64,000 nucleotides of DNA from Kaistella sp. (GTDB taxonomy: Bacteria; Bacteroidota; Bacteroidia; Flavobacteriales; Weeksellaceae), in assembly GCA_019459085.1 (NCBI GenBank), contig JAIBEW010000026.1:1-64000 (forward strand), given 5' to 3'. This document shows, in pieces, positions 1 through 6,428 of this stretch. A program made the translations under genes and the position numbers. The first letter of the stretch is position 1; each line of letters opens with the position of its first letter. The notes beneath the pieces were generated by a model, which saw only the letters and a list, made by a program, of their open reading frames with translations, had not been told where the DNA came from and made no database searches.

Positions 1-153
1 CTGGAAACTTTCACCCGAAAAAATAAAAACCTCCCTTAAATCTGGTTTCTGAGCGAAACCGAAGAATAAAAGAGGTTGGTTTTTAGGGTCATTCCCTGGA
101 ATTTATTGAAAAGGAAGGTTGTGCAACGGTTACCCTTGTTAGCAGAAGTATCT

Positions 154-765
154 TTAGTTTGTCTTTAACTGATAAACACTCATTTTCATGTAAGGTTTTC
201 GGCTTTTAATTTCTGAAATTATGTTGTTAAATTTTGTCTTTAAATCTTCAGTATTTATTTCAGCGTAAGGTTGTATGGTAGAACTAAAAATTATAGATTC
301 TTTTTGATCGTTAAGTGCAACAAAATTTTCCTCTGATTCAATTCCGTATTTTTCTTTTATGTATTGTCTTAATTCTCTATAATCTTTTTCGTTAGAATCT
401 TTAAGTTTTATATCATATTGCTGAATATTTTTCTCATTAAAATTTTTCAAAAGATATTCAGATTTTTTTTTCAATTTGATATTTGGTTTATTAAACATCT
501 TGGCCAAATCATCATAACTCATCTTTTTGTCTTTTAACATTGTCTTGTTTTTAGAACTTTCCAAATTTATTTCTTCGTTAGGATGAAATATAAATAAAGT
601 AACGAGTAATGAATCTTTTTTGCTTAAATCATTACTTTTTACAGGTTCCGATATTGTGTTCAAGTATAAACCATCATCTATTTTTTTCCATTCATAGTTT
701 TGTGAACAAACTTTTGTAGAAAAAAATAATAAGATTAAGAAAGTGATAATTTTGGAGGATTTCAT
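154..765 (-). CDS. Secreted protein of unknown function (cassette 1)
   Basis: A 203-residue protein not recognised as any family. Residues 1-21 form a clear signal peptide (basic start, hydrophobic core, cleavage after VCSQ-like region), so it should be exported to the periplasm or beyond. The rest is Lys/Asn/Glu-rich and hydrophilic without cysteine pairs or transmembrane segments. The ATG at 765 directly precedes the signal peptide. Flanking inverted arms (139-152 and 785-798) mark it as one cassette, and a repeat-borne promoter box lies 115 nt upstream. Its AT content is visibly higher than the core genes from 6.4 kb onward, consistent with acquired DNA. Confidence 0.75.
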   Translation of the reverse strand: MKSSKIITFLILLFFSTKVCSQNYEWKKIDDGLYLNTISEPVKSNDLSKKDSLLVTLFIFHPNEEINLESSKNKTMLKDKKMSYDDLAKMFNKPNIKLKKKSEYLLKNFNEKNIQQYDIKLKDSNEKDYRELRQYIKEKYGIESEENFVALNDQKESIIFSSTIQPYAEINTEDLKTKFNNIISEIKSRKPYMKMSVYQLKTN

Positions 766-824
766 TTAGGTACGAGTTTTTTTTGATATTTCTGCTAACT
801 TCTATGTATGTCTCATATAATAAG

Positions 825-854
825 ACCAATACAACCGTATTATGTTGTATGGGC
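825..854 (-). promoter_or_regulatory. Leader hairpin of the array repeat
   Basis: ACCAATACAAC pairs with GTTGTATGGG around a loop of about 8 nt. The same place in R2, R3, R5 and R6 also forms a stem, with changed sequence in both arms (for example ACCAAT/ATTGGT at 5440-5467). It sits between the promoter box and the next gene, so it would be in the 5' leader. Function unknown. Confidence 0.55.
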
Positions 855-880
855 CTCAAAAATATGATCTTAATAGCAAT

Positions 881-914
881 CAAATATAAGCAAGTTTCAA
901 TAATAATGAATCAA
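881..914 (-). promoter_or_regulatory. Repeat-borne promoter for cassette 1
   Basis: On the minus strand TTG (912-914), 23 bases, then TATATTTG (881-888). This fits the Bacteroidota pattern TTG/TTTG-N(17-23)-TAnnTTTG. The -7 box is 115 nt before the gene start at 765. Confidence 0.65.
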
Positions 915-1030
915 GAGTCAATAAATGTAAATGACCACCAAAATATCCGGAATTTATAGAGTTCGGGTGGGCTGGAATCTCGTTTGAAGGGGAAGATTGG
1001 AAAGCAGAAGGGAGAATTGTTCGTGCGGTA

Positions 1031-1723
1031 TTATTTTTTGTTTAGTATTTCTTCTTCTAAATTATTCCATCCGCTCCAAACACAATGTCCATTTTTAATT
1101 TGTTTAGTTTTATTTTCAAACTCAATTGAATATATTTCTGTAGTAGTGCATAAACCATCATCAGAAATGGCATAGAGCTGAGACTCGAATTTAATCAAAT
1201 TATCTATTTGTTTTTTATCAATTTGTTTTTGTTGATTATTATATAGAATGTAATAATTTCCGTTTTTATTTGAAATTGTTAGCGAGTCAGATATTTTATG
1301 AAAACATCCCTGAGTATTATAATTAATATTCACCGATTTATTTCTCAAGTTCTTTATAATTGATTTATTAGAATATTTTTCAAAATCAAATTGGTCAGGA
1401 AAAATTGCAATTGTATCTATTTCCTTTTTATTTTCTATTTTAAATTGTCTTTTTGTTTTTTCGCCAAATAAATTATAATATTCAAATACATAGTTACCTT
1501 TTTCTATACTGTCTAATTTTATTGGACTTTCTAAGAAAAGCCCATCTATATTGATGATTTTCTTTAATAGAATTCCGTTTTTATAAACTGTTAACTCACT
1601 CAAAGGAAGATTTCCACTGTTTTTATTCGCATTATCAATTTTCACAATTAATTTGGAAAATTTATATTCTTTGCAGCCCATTAAAGATAAAAATATTGAT
1701 AGAAATAGAATTTTCACTTTCAT
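1031..1723 (-). CDS. Lipoprotein of unknown function (cassette 2)
   Basis: A 230-residue predicted lipoprotein: an N-terminal hydrophobic stretch ends in the lipobox-like LMGC at residues 14-17, so Cys17 would be lipidated. The body is rich in Lys, Asn and Ile. Residues 31-100 look like beta-strand-rich, carboxypeptidase-regulatory-like sequence, but I do not recognise a family. Two later cysteines (TQGCFH, DDGLCTT) could form a disulfide. The start ATG is at 1721-1723. It lies between repeats R1 and R2, with a promoter box 115 nt upstream in R2. The downstream arm overlaps the region just before its stop codon. Confidence 0.75.
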   Translation of the reverse strand: MKVKILFLSIFLSLMGCKEYKFSKLIVKIDNANKNSGNLPLSELTVYKNGILLKKIINIDGLFLESPIKLDSIEKGNYVFEYYNLFGEKTKRQFKIENKKEIDTIAIFPDQFDFEKYSNKSIIKNLRNKSVNINYNTQGCFHKISDSLTISNKNGNYYILYNNQQKQIDKKQIDNLIKFESQLYAISDDGLCTTTEIYSIEFENKTKQIKNGHCVWSGWNNLEEEILNKK

Positions 1724-1752
1724 GTTTTGTCTGGTTGTTGTGATATTGCAGC

Positions 1753-2145
1753 TAACTTGGGTATGGGTCTCCTATCATAAAGATCAATACCCCTATTGTG
1801 TTGTATTGGTCTCATAAAAGTAACCTTCGTGAGCAATCAAATATAAGCAAGTTTCGATAATAATGAATCAAGAGACGATCATTGTAGATGACCATCAAAA
1901 TATTCGGAATTTTATGGAGTTTGAGTGGGACGTGATTTCGTTTGAAGGGTAAGCTTTGCAAGCAGAAGTGAGAAGTTAGAAAATTCCCGGGATGTTTTGG
2001 CTGAGATGAAGGACGGTTTGAGCGCCAATGGTGCGGGTATTGCTGAGGCGGGCTAAAAATACAAAAACTATATACTTACTAAAAACTTAATTAATCGCTA
2101 AAATCTTCGATGAAAACTTTATACATGTTTGTAGAAATACTTTGC
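1753..2145 (-). repeat. Array repeat copy R2 (full length)
   Basis: Full-length copy filling the 420-bp gap between genes 2 and 3. In + orientation: TAACTTGGGTATGGGTCTCC, a hairpin, the promoter box, a decayed ORF (ATG at 1863, stop at 1950-1952), the GAAGTTAGAAAATTCCCGGG segment, an A/T-rich part, and the terminal GTAGAAATAC element. No other gene is visible in the gap. Confidence 0.85.
1838..1871 (-). promoter_or_regulatory. Repeat-borne promoter for cassette 2
   Basis: Minus-strand TTG (1869-1871), 23-base spacer, TATATTTG (1838-1845). The box lies 115 nt before the start of the lipoprotein gene, the same spacing as in cassette 1. Confidence 0.65.
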
Positions 2146-2690
2146 TAGCTGAAGCTATTTTTGGAGTAGATTCTGTTTTTAAAAAGTCCAGCTTTCACTA
2201 TTTGTTGAGCATCTATAGTGTAATCTACTGTCCAACTAGGATCAATGTCTAAATTATTGTTAATTTCCAAAGTAAATTTTGCAAAGCCAGGACTGTTATT
2301 AGAATTTATTTCAATAGATTTTTCTGCTGTTACAATTTCTAATCCTCCTTGAAATCCTCTTCCCATACTTACATAAAATTGGTTAATCTCTATAATTTCT
2401 GTCCACTTTATATATTCCATCGAGTTATTTCTTGTTAGGTAAAATCCATCATTTACATATCTAAAGATTCCATCTATTTCATAAATTTTATCCATTTCCT
2501 TTTCCGCTTCCTCATAAGTTGTTGGAGTTTCGTCTTTGTTTGTGAGCTTCACAATGGTCAAAACAATCACAGCTAAACAAATGAAAACAATGAAAAAAGA
2601 AAGGTTTTTACTTTGAACAGGATAGTTGAAATAAACAAGACCAATAATTGCACAACATATAAAAATTAAAATCTTAGTTGAGTTTTTCAA
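2145..2690 (-). CDS. Small membrane protein of unknown function (cassette 3)
   Basis: A 181-residue protein with two adjacent transmembrane segments (about residues 7-24 and 31-48), then a soluble domain of about 120 residues. The soluble part resembles a PH-like or bacterial PH fold (GIFRYVNDGFYLTR..MEYIKWTEI), as in small membrane proteins annotated DUF in Bacteroidota; this is only an impression. The start is a TTG at 2688-2690, with no in-frame ATG until residue 67, well after both membrane segments. The stop codon lies inside the downstream inverted arm (2146-2159), so cassette boundary and gene end coincide. Confidence 0.7.
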   Translation of the reverse strand: MKNSTKILIFICCAIIGLVYFNYPVQSKNLSFFIVFICLAVIVLTIVKLTNKDETPTTYEEAEKEMDKIYEIDGIFRYVNDGFYLTRNNSMEYIKWTEIIEINQFYVSMGRGFQGGLEIVTAEKSIEINSNNSPGFAKFTLEINNNLDIDPSWTVDYTIDAQQIVKAGLFKNRIYSKNSFS

Positions 2691-2719
2691 TTTTGCAGTT
2701 TTATTTAAACGGTTTCGGC

Positions 2720-3112
2720 TAACTTGTATATATGTCTCCTATCATCATACCATTAACCCTAATGTGTGGTATTGGTCTCATGAATGTGATCTTCGTGAGC
2801 AATCAAATATAAGCAAGTTCCTATAATATTGAACCAACAGACGCTCAATGTAAATGACCATCAAAAGATCCGGGATTTTATGGAGTTTGGTAGTAAGGAA
2901 TTTCGTTTGAAGGGGGAGCTTTAAAATGCAGAAGTGAGAAGTTAGAAAATTCCAGGGATGCTTTGGCTGCGATGAAGCAGGGTTTGGACAACAACGGTTG
3001 GGTTTTCTGTTGGAGGGGATTATTATAACTGGTTTTTGTAACTATAACGAAATGAATCACGATCGAAAATCTTTATGATGTACACTTCAACCCCGCTAAT
3101 AGAAATACACTT
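2720..3112 (-). repeat. Array repeat copy R3 (full length)
   Basis: Full-length copy filling the 438-bp gap between genes 3 and 4, ending in CCCCGCTAATAGAAATACAC. Its two outer ends (GGCTAAC and TTATCTGCA) belong to different cassettes and do not pair with each other, while each pairs with the far side of its own gene. Confidence 0.85.
2804..2837 (-). promoter_or_regulatory. Repeat-borne promoter for cassette 3
   Basis: Minus-strand TTG (2835-2837), 23-base spacer, TATATTTG (2804-2811), 114 nt before the TTG start of the membrane protein gene. Bases around the boxes have diverged from R2 while the boxes and spacing are kept. Confidence 0.65.
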
Positions 3113-3128
3113 TTATCTGCAGTGCGAA

Positions 3129-3731
3129 TTATTTTTCTAACTTAATTTCAATTTTATCTACATTATTATAACCAATTATTGAATTTTTCTTTTTATCAAA
3201 TTTTGTCAAGATGAAATTTCCAATTTCACTGAGAATTTCGACTTTACCATTTTCTGTATTCAAATTAATTAAATATGTTTTTACTTCGTTGTTTTCCACG
3301 CTCAGTTTTTGCAGAATAATATTATTTTCAGATTTGAATTCAAAATCGGTAATATAGCAATCATTTAATTCCGTAATTCTTTTTTCATCTATGATTTTAA
3401 AAATCAAAAATTCGTCGTCGTATTCTGCAAGATTCCAAAAGAATACATATAATGGTTCATTTTCTTTAGATTCATCAACAGGATCATAATATTCTTTTAT
3501 TATATGGAAATTTCCATCACTGAATAAAACATTTTCGGTTTTGTAATTTTCAGTTGGTTTTATTCCAAGAATATTTGTTTTAATTTTCTCATAAATCCAC
3601 ATAATTGGAATTACAATAATTAACATAATTAGGGCAAATGGAACAAGGATAAATGGAGCAAAAAAATTTAAAACCCTATTCAGTAGATTTGTTTTGGGAA
3701 TTTTATAGGTTAAAATTTCAATGATTTTCAT
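3129..3731 (-). CDS. Membrane-anchored protein of unknown function (cassette 4)
   Basis: A 200-residue protein. An N-terminal amphipathic part (residues 1-18) precedes one long hydrophobic segment at about residues 22-46, followed by a soluble beta-rich domain of about 150 residues with Asp/Glu/Asn. No family recognised. The frame is open for 31 more codons upstream, but those lie in the cassette arm and repeat. The ATG at 3729-3731 starts cleanly before the membrane segment. The unit arms TTATCTGCA and TGCAGATAA match perfectly, and 15 of 18 positions match over the longer stretch. Confidence 0.7.
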   Translation of the reverse strand: MKIIEILTYKIPKTNLLNRVLNFFAPFILVPFALIMLIIVIPIMWIYEKIKTNILGIKPTENYKTENVLFSDGNFHIIKEYYDPVDESKENEPLYVFFWNLAEYDDEFLIFKIIDEKRITELNDCYITDFEFKSENNIILQKLSVENNEVKTYLINLNTENGKVEILSEIGNFILTKFDKKKNSIIGYNNVDKIEIKLEK

Positions 3732-3760
3732 AATCGCAATATTGGAAATCGGATTGCAGA

Positions 3761-4099
3761 TAACTTGTATATATGAGATCTTAGTCAGATCAAATATAAG
3801 CAAGTTCCGATAATAATTTATCAACAGACGATAAATGTAATGACCATCAAAATATCCGGAATTTTATGGAGTTTGGGTGGGATGGGATTTCGTTCGAAGG
3901 GGAAGCTTTTGCAATCAGAAGTGAGAAGTTAGAAAATTCCCGGGATGCTTGGCTGCGATGAAGGATGGTTTGAGCGGCAACGGTTAGGTATTTCTGTTGG
4001 CGGGGATTATTATGACCGCTCTTTGTAAATACAAAGAAATGTACAACTAGCGAAAATCTTCATGATATAAACTTTAACCCCGCTAATAGAAATAACGTG
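3761..4099 (-). repeat. Array repeat copy R4 (leader hairpin deleted)
   Basis: Copy filling the 381-bp gap between genes 4 and 5. About 55 bases holding the hairpin are missing just after TAACTTGTATATATG, so the promoter box is only 60 nt from the start codon. The rest runs to CCCCGCTAATAGAAATAACG. It contains TTATTATGACC and the GATGGTTTGAGCGGCAACGG part shared with R2. Confidence 0.85.
3791..3824 (-). promoter_or_regulatory. Repeat-borne promoter for cassette 4
   Basis: Minus-strand TTG (3822-3824), 23-base spacer, TATATTTG (3791-3798). Because the hairpin part of this repeat is deleted, the box is 60 nt from the start at 3731 rather than 112-115. Confidence 0.6.
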
Positions 4100-4112
4100 T
4101 TATGCGATGTTT

Positions 4113-4646
4113 TTATTTCCACTCACCAGTTTCAACCCAATTTTCAGCAGCTTTTCTCTTTTTCATATTTTCTTGATTATTTTCTCCGTATTCTACATTT
4201 AGATAATTGTATTTTGGAAATTTCTGTCGTATTTTAATAAGATTGTTTGGGAAAATTGTCCAGCTCGCATGGAAATTTTTTAAATCTGAATTATAAATAT
4301 TCTTCAGACGATTCAGTTCGTTGTTAAATTGTTTCAATGAGTCATTTTTATAAGTCTTCTCATTAAGGTAAAATTCTGTCCAAAGGAACTGATTTGCGTC
4401 TTTGGTTCGTTTAAGCATTGAATCAGATTTTGTTATAAGAGTTTTCACGCTATCATTTGCGTTTAACTTCTTAAGTAATAAATTTCTCTCTTGTAGCTTT
4501 AAATTAAGTTGTGAATATGATTGTTCCACTTTATTGTGATCTTCAATACAACTTTTGTTTAGGTTCAGGAAATAGAAATAAATTCCACCAAAAATTAGAG
4601 TGCAACAAATAAGAAAAATAAATAAACAACTTTTAAAAGTTTTCAT
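4113..4646 (-). CDS. Membrane-anchored coiled-coil protein (cassette 5)
   Basis: A 177-residue protein with one N-terminal transmembrane or uncleaved signal segment (about residues 6-27). A helical, heptad-like region rich in Lys, Asn, Leu and Glu follows to about residue 140, then a basic tail. No family recognised; the topology suggests a periplasmic helical domain tethered to the inner membrane. The ATG at 4644-4646 is preferred to the frame's earlier ATG, which lies in the repeat boundary. The unit arms GTTATGCG (4099-4106) and CGCATAAC (4673-4680) are perfect complements. Confidence 0.7.
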   Translation of the reverse strand: MKTFKSCLFIFLICCTLIFGGIYFYFLNLNKSCIEDHNKVEQSYSQLNLKLQERNLLLKKLNANDSVKTLITKSDSMLKRTKDANQFLWTEFYLNEKTYKNDSLKQFNNELNRLKNIYNSDLKNFHASWTIFPNNLIKIRQKFPKYNYLNVEYGENNQENMKKRKAAENWVETGEWK

Positions 4647-4676
4647 TTTAGAAAATGATTTAAATAAAATGACGCA

Positions 4677-4832
4677 TAACTTGTATATATGTCTCATATA
4701 ATGATACCAATGACACTAATGTGTGGTAGTGGTCTCGTCAATGTGATCTTAGTTAGAAATCAAATATAAGCAAGTTTCGATCATAATGATAAGTTCAAAA
4801 TTAAATACAACGAAATGATCAATTAGCGAAAG
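4677..4832 (-). repeat. Array repeat copy R5 (central deletion)
   Basis: A short copy. It keeps the TAACTTGTATATATGTCTC end, hairpin and TATATTTG box, then jumps from the CATAATGAT stretch to the AATACAACGAAATGATCAATTAGCG part, losing about 200 central bases. The stop codon of gene 6 lies inside its distal end. Confidence 0.75.
4761..4798 (-). promoter_or_regulatory. Repeat-borne promoter for cassette 5
   Basis: TATATTTG on the minus strand at 4761-4768, 115 nt before the start of gene 5. The usual TTG at 23 bases is lost by the internal deletion; the nearest TTG (4796-4798) is 27 bases away, so this copy may be weaker. Confidence 0.5.
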
Positions 4833-5383
4833 TCTATATGTTTAGTTATTTCCTGATATTTAAAATCTCCGAACTTTAAAATTCTTCCCCTCTTATCAAT
4901 CAATCCATACTTTTGACATTCAGTAACATAATGTTCATCGTCTTTTTCTTTGTTAATACATTTTTCTCCGAAAACTGCTTTATCATTATAGAACTGTTCC
5001 GCATATTCAAATTTCGGCGGAATAATAATTTTCCCTTTGTGATTTCTAAATCCAATTTTGTTATTTTCAATAAATCTTATTCTGTTTTCAGATAAATAAG
5101 CAGGTGAAGGGATTTTGTATTCTTCGTTTGGAACTTCAAAAATTTTGATACCATTAATATCAATCGCGTCCCAATTGTTTTCTCCACTAAAAATTTTAAA
5201 ATATTCGAGCTTATCAGGTTGAAAGGCAAGAATATATTTTTTGTCAAGGATTTTAAGTCTTTTCGCATCTTTATCTGCGATGTAGTTTAAACTTTTTTTC
5301 TGGTCATAAACAATTTGAAATTTTTTCTGTGCAGAACAAGAAAACAAAAATAAAGTGATCAATAAAAATCTCAAAAGTTTCAT
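4823..5383 (-). CDS. WG-repeat lipoprotein (cassette 6)
   Basis: A 186-residue predicted lipoprotein. The N-terminus has a hydrophobic core ending in LFSC (Cys16). The body holds at least two WG-type repeats: IGFRNHKGKIIIPPKFEYAE at about residues 111-130 and YGLIDKRGRIL near residue 160. WG repeats are beta-rich modules common in secreted Bacteroidota proteins; their exact role is not known. The start ATG is at 5381-5383. The last few codons run into the distal end of repeat R5, so the natural C-terminus may have been trimmed and replaced. This is the only unit without recognisable flanking arms. Confidence 0.75.
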   Translation of the reverse strand: MKLLRFLLITLFLFSCSAQKKFQIVYDQKKSLNYIADKDAKRLKILDKKYILAFQPDKLEYFKIFSGENNWDAIDINGIKIFEVPNEEYKIPSPAYLSENRIRFIENNKIGFRNHKGKIIIPPKFEYAEQFYNDKAVFGEKCINKEKDDEHYVTECQKYGLIDKRGRILKFGDFKYQEITKHIDFR

Positions 5384-5410
5384 TTGGACGACTTTTTTAA
5401 TAGCATTGGG

Positions 5411-5668
5411 TACAATTTATATATGTCTCCTATCATAATACCAATGACCCTATAGTGTTGTATTGGTTTCATGAATGAGATCTTCGTGAGCAACCAAATA
5501 TAAGCAAGTTTTGATAAAAATGAAACAACAGACGATAAATGGAAATGGCCACTAAAACATCCGGAATTTTATGGAGTTTGGGTGGGAGGGAATCTCGTTC
5601 GAAGGGGAAGCTTTAAAAGCAGAAGTGAGAGGTTAGAAAATTCCCGGGATGCTTTGGCTGCGATGAAG
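5411..5668 (-). repeat. Array repeat copy R6
   Basis: Copy in the 332-bp gap between gene 6 and the toxin gene. It has the hairpin ACCAAT/ATTGGT (5440-5467), promoter box and the GAAGTGAGAGGTTAGAAAATTCCCGG part, and ends after GCGATGAAG. The remaining bases to 5701 are unique and AT-rich. No gene is visible in the gap. Confidence 0.8.
5495..5528 (-). promoter_or_regulatory. Repeat-borne promoter for cassette 6
   Basis: Minus-strand TTG (5526-5528), 23-base spacer, TATATTTG (5495-5502), 112 nt before the WG-repeat lipoprotein start. Confidence 0.6.
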
Positions 5669-5715
5669 TATTATAAATTCGGCAATTTCTTATGCTTGCT
5701 ATTACCGGGCGTTTA

Positions 5716-6039
5716 TCAATCTATATAAGTCTCTTTTAAAACCGCTTTGACTTTAGAAATTTCTTTCTCCGTCAAGATTTCGAAAGTTTTTATAATTCTT
5801 TGTCGATCAACGGTTCTAATTTGGTCTAAAGCTATTTGTCCTTTTTTCTTATTGTGAAAGACTTCCACACGAGTTGGATAAGATTTATCACTGCTTGTTA
5901 TCGGCGCGACAACAATAGTTTGTAAATATTTATTCATTTCATTAGGTGAAATGATTACGCATGGCCGCGTTTTTTTAATTTCGCTTCCGACTGTTGGATC
6001 AAGATTTATTAAAACGATTTGATATTGCTTCAACTCCAT
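5716..6039 (-). CDS. mazF: MazF/PemK-family toxin, predicted endoribonuclease
   Basis: A 107-residue toxin of the MazF/PemK family, which cleaves mRNA as a dimer until bound by its antitoxin. Recognisable family features: the N-terminal beta strand with VLINLDPTVGSEIKKTRPC, where the Arg-Pro after the loop is a family hallmark, then VVAPITSS, and GQIALDQIRTVDRQRI. Length is normal for MazF. It follows the antitoxin gene with a 10-bp overlap (6030-6039), so the two are translationally coupled. The unit is bounded by perfect arms TTACCGGGC/GCCCGGTAA. Toxin-antitoxin cassettes are typical stabilisers of integron arrays. Start ATG 6037-6039. Confidence 0.93.
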   Translation of the reverse strand: MELKQYQIVLINLDPTVGSEIKKTRPCVIISPNEMNKYLQTIVVAPITSSDKSYPTRVEVFHNKKKGQIALDQIRTVDRQRIIKTFEILTEKEISKVKAVLKETYID

Positions 6040-6275
6040 TCCTCAAGATTTTCGTCTTCAAAAACATTGTTAATCAGCAACACGTCATCACCGTTTTTGT
6101 GCATTTTTTCGAAGGCCTTTTCCCAATCTTTTCTGGGTGCTGTTTTTGGCTTCAATATGATATAACCTTTTTCCAGAATAAGTTCAACCTTATCGGTTAT
6201 GTTATATTTTTCAAGTAGCGTTTTTGATAAACGAATACCTTTTGAATTTCCAATGGGAATAACCGAAATATCCAT
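6030..6275 (-). CDS. mazE: MazE/AbrB-type antitoxin
   Basis: An 81-residue antitoxin. Residues 1-48 form an AbrB/SpoVT-like swapped-hairpin DNA-binding domain (IPIGNSKGIRLSKTLLEKYN is the signature region). The acidic C-terminal tail (about residues 55-81, with FEDENLEEW) would wrap the MazF toxin. It is upstream of the toxin as in standard mazEF pairs, and the complex presumably represses its own promoter. Start ATG at 6273-6275. A promoter box of its own lies about 22 nt upstream (6298-6305), so it does not depend on a repeat-borne promoter. Confidence 0.92.
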   Translation of the reverse strand: MDISVIPIGNSKGIRLSKTLLEKYNITDKVELILEKGYIILKPKTAPRKDWEKAFEKMHKNGDDVLLINNVFEDENLEEWS

Positions 6276-6297
6276 AGCTCAATATTTTTTGTGAGTA

Positions 6298-6305
6298 CAA
6301 AGTTA
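6298..6305 (-). promoter_or_regulatory. Promoter -7 box of the mazEF cassette
   Basis: TAACTTTG on the minus strand matches TAnnTTTG, about 22 nt before the antitoxin ATG. No convincing -33 TTG at normal spacing. Confidence 0.5.
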
Positions 6306-6359
6306 TTACAATTTTTCGGTTTACCTAATTTTTTCGGAAATTTTATTTTAATTGCCCGG

Positions 6360-6387
6360 TAACTTGTATAGATGTCTCCTATCATAA
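6360..6387 (-). repeat. Array repeat fragment R7, right end of the array
   Basis: Only the outer 28 bases of the repeat remain (TAACTTGTATAGATGTCTCC and the following ATCATAA), then the sequence changes to unrelated DNA leading to the DUF1501 gene terminator. This is either a truncated copy or a simpler attachment site at the array's promoter-proximal end. Confidence 0.7.
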
Positions 6388-6428
6388 GAAGCTTTGGGAG
6401 GTGGATTCCAAGACTGAAAAGATATAAA

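Larger units (their letters stand above)
796..1018 (-). repeat. Array repeat copy R1 (short on the gene-2 side)
   Basis: First copy of the intergenic repeat. It begins at TAACTTCTATGTATGTCTC, carries the hairpin at 825-854 and the promoter box, and stops after the GAAG..AAGCAGAAG segment. It lacks the outer 170 or so bases present in R2-R4 (the CCCCGCTAATAGAAATA end). Confidence 0.8.
139..6388 (-). other. Cassette array with unit-specific inverted repeats (integron-like)
   Basis: Seven gene units, all read on the minus strand, alternate with copies of one long repeat. Six units are bounded by their own inverted repeat: unit 1 arms 139-152/785-798 (13 of 14 positions pair), unit 2 1019-1033/1742-1756 (partial, one gap), unit 3 2146-2159/2708-2721 (10 of 14, the rest transitions), unit 4 3113-3130/3746-3763 (15 of 18), unit 5 4099-4106/4673-4680 (8 of 8), unit 7 5702-5710/6354-6362 (9 of 9). 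Unit 6 shows no clear arms. In sense orientation most units read G|TTA-arm-gene-arm-TAA|C. Integron cassettes carry TTRRRY at one end and its complement at the other for the same reason. The repeat between units is much longer than a normal attC site. No recombinase is present. Alternative: a MITE-like intergenic repeat family, but that does not predict arms pairing across genes. The array continues past the left edge. Confidence 0.65.

Noticed and set aside
2878-3060. 60-codon minus-strand ORF inside repeat R3
   Set aside because: It is not preserved in the other copies of the repeat and overlaps the non-coding repeat; no family features.
796-5668. Intergenic repeats as a CRISPR array
   Set aside because: Repeats are 150-390 bp, imperfect, and the spacers are whole genes.
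796-6387. Repeats as plain MITEs or insertion sequence remnants
   Set aside because: No terminal inverted repeats within a single copy and no target duplications seen; the arms pair across genes instead. Kept as the main alternative to the cassette reading.
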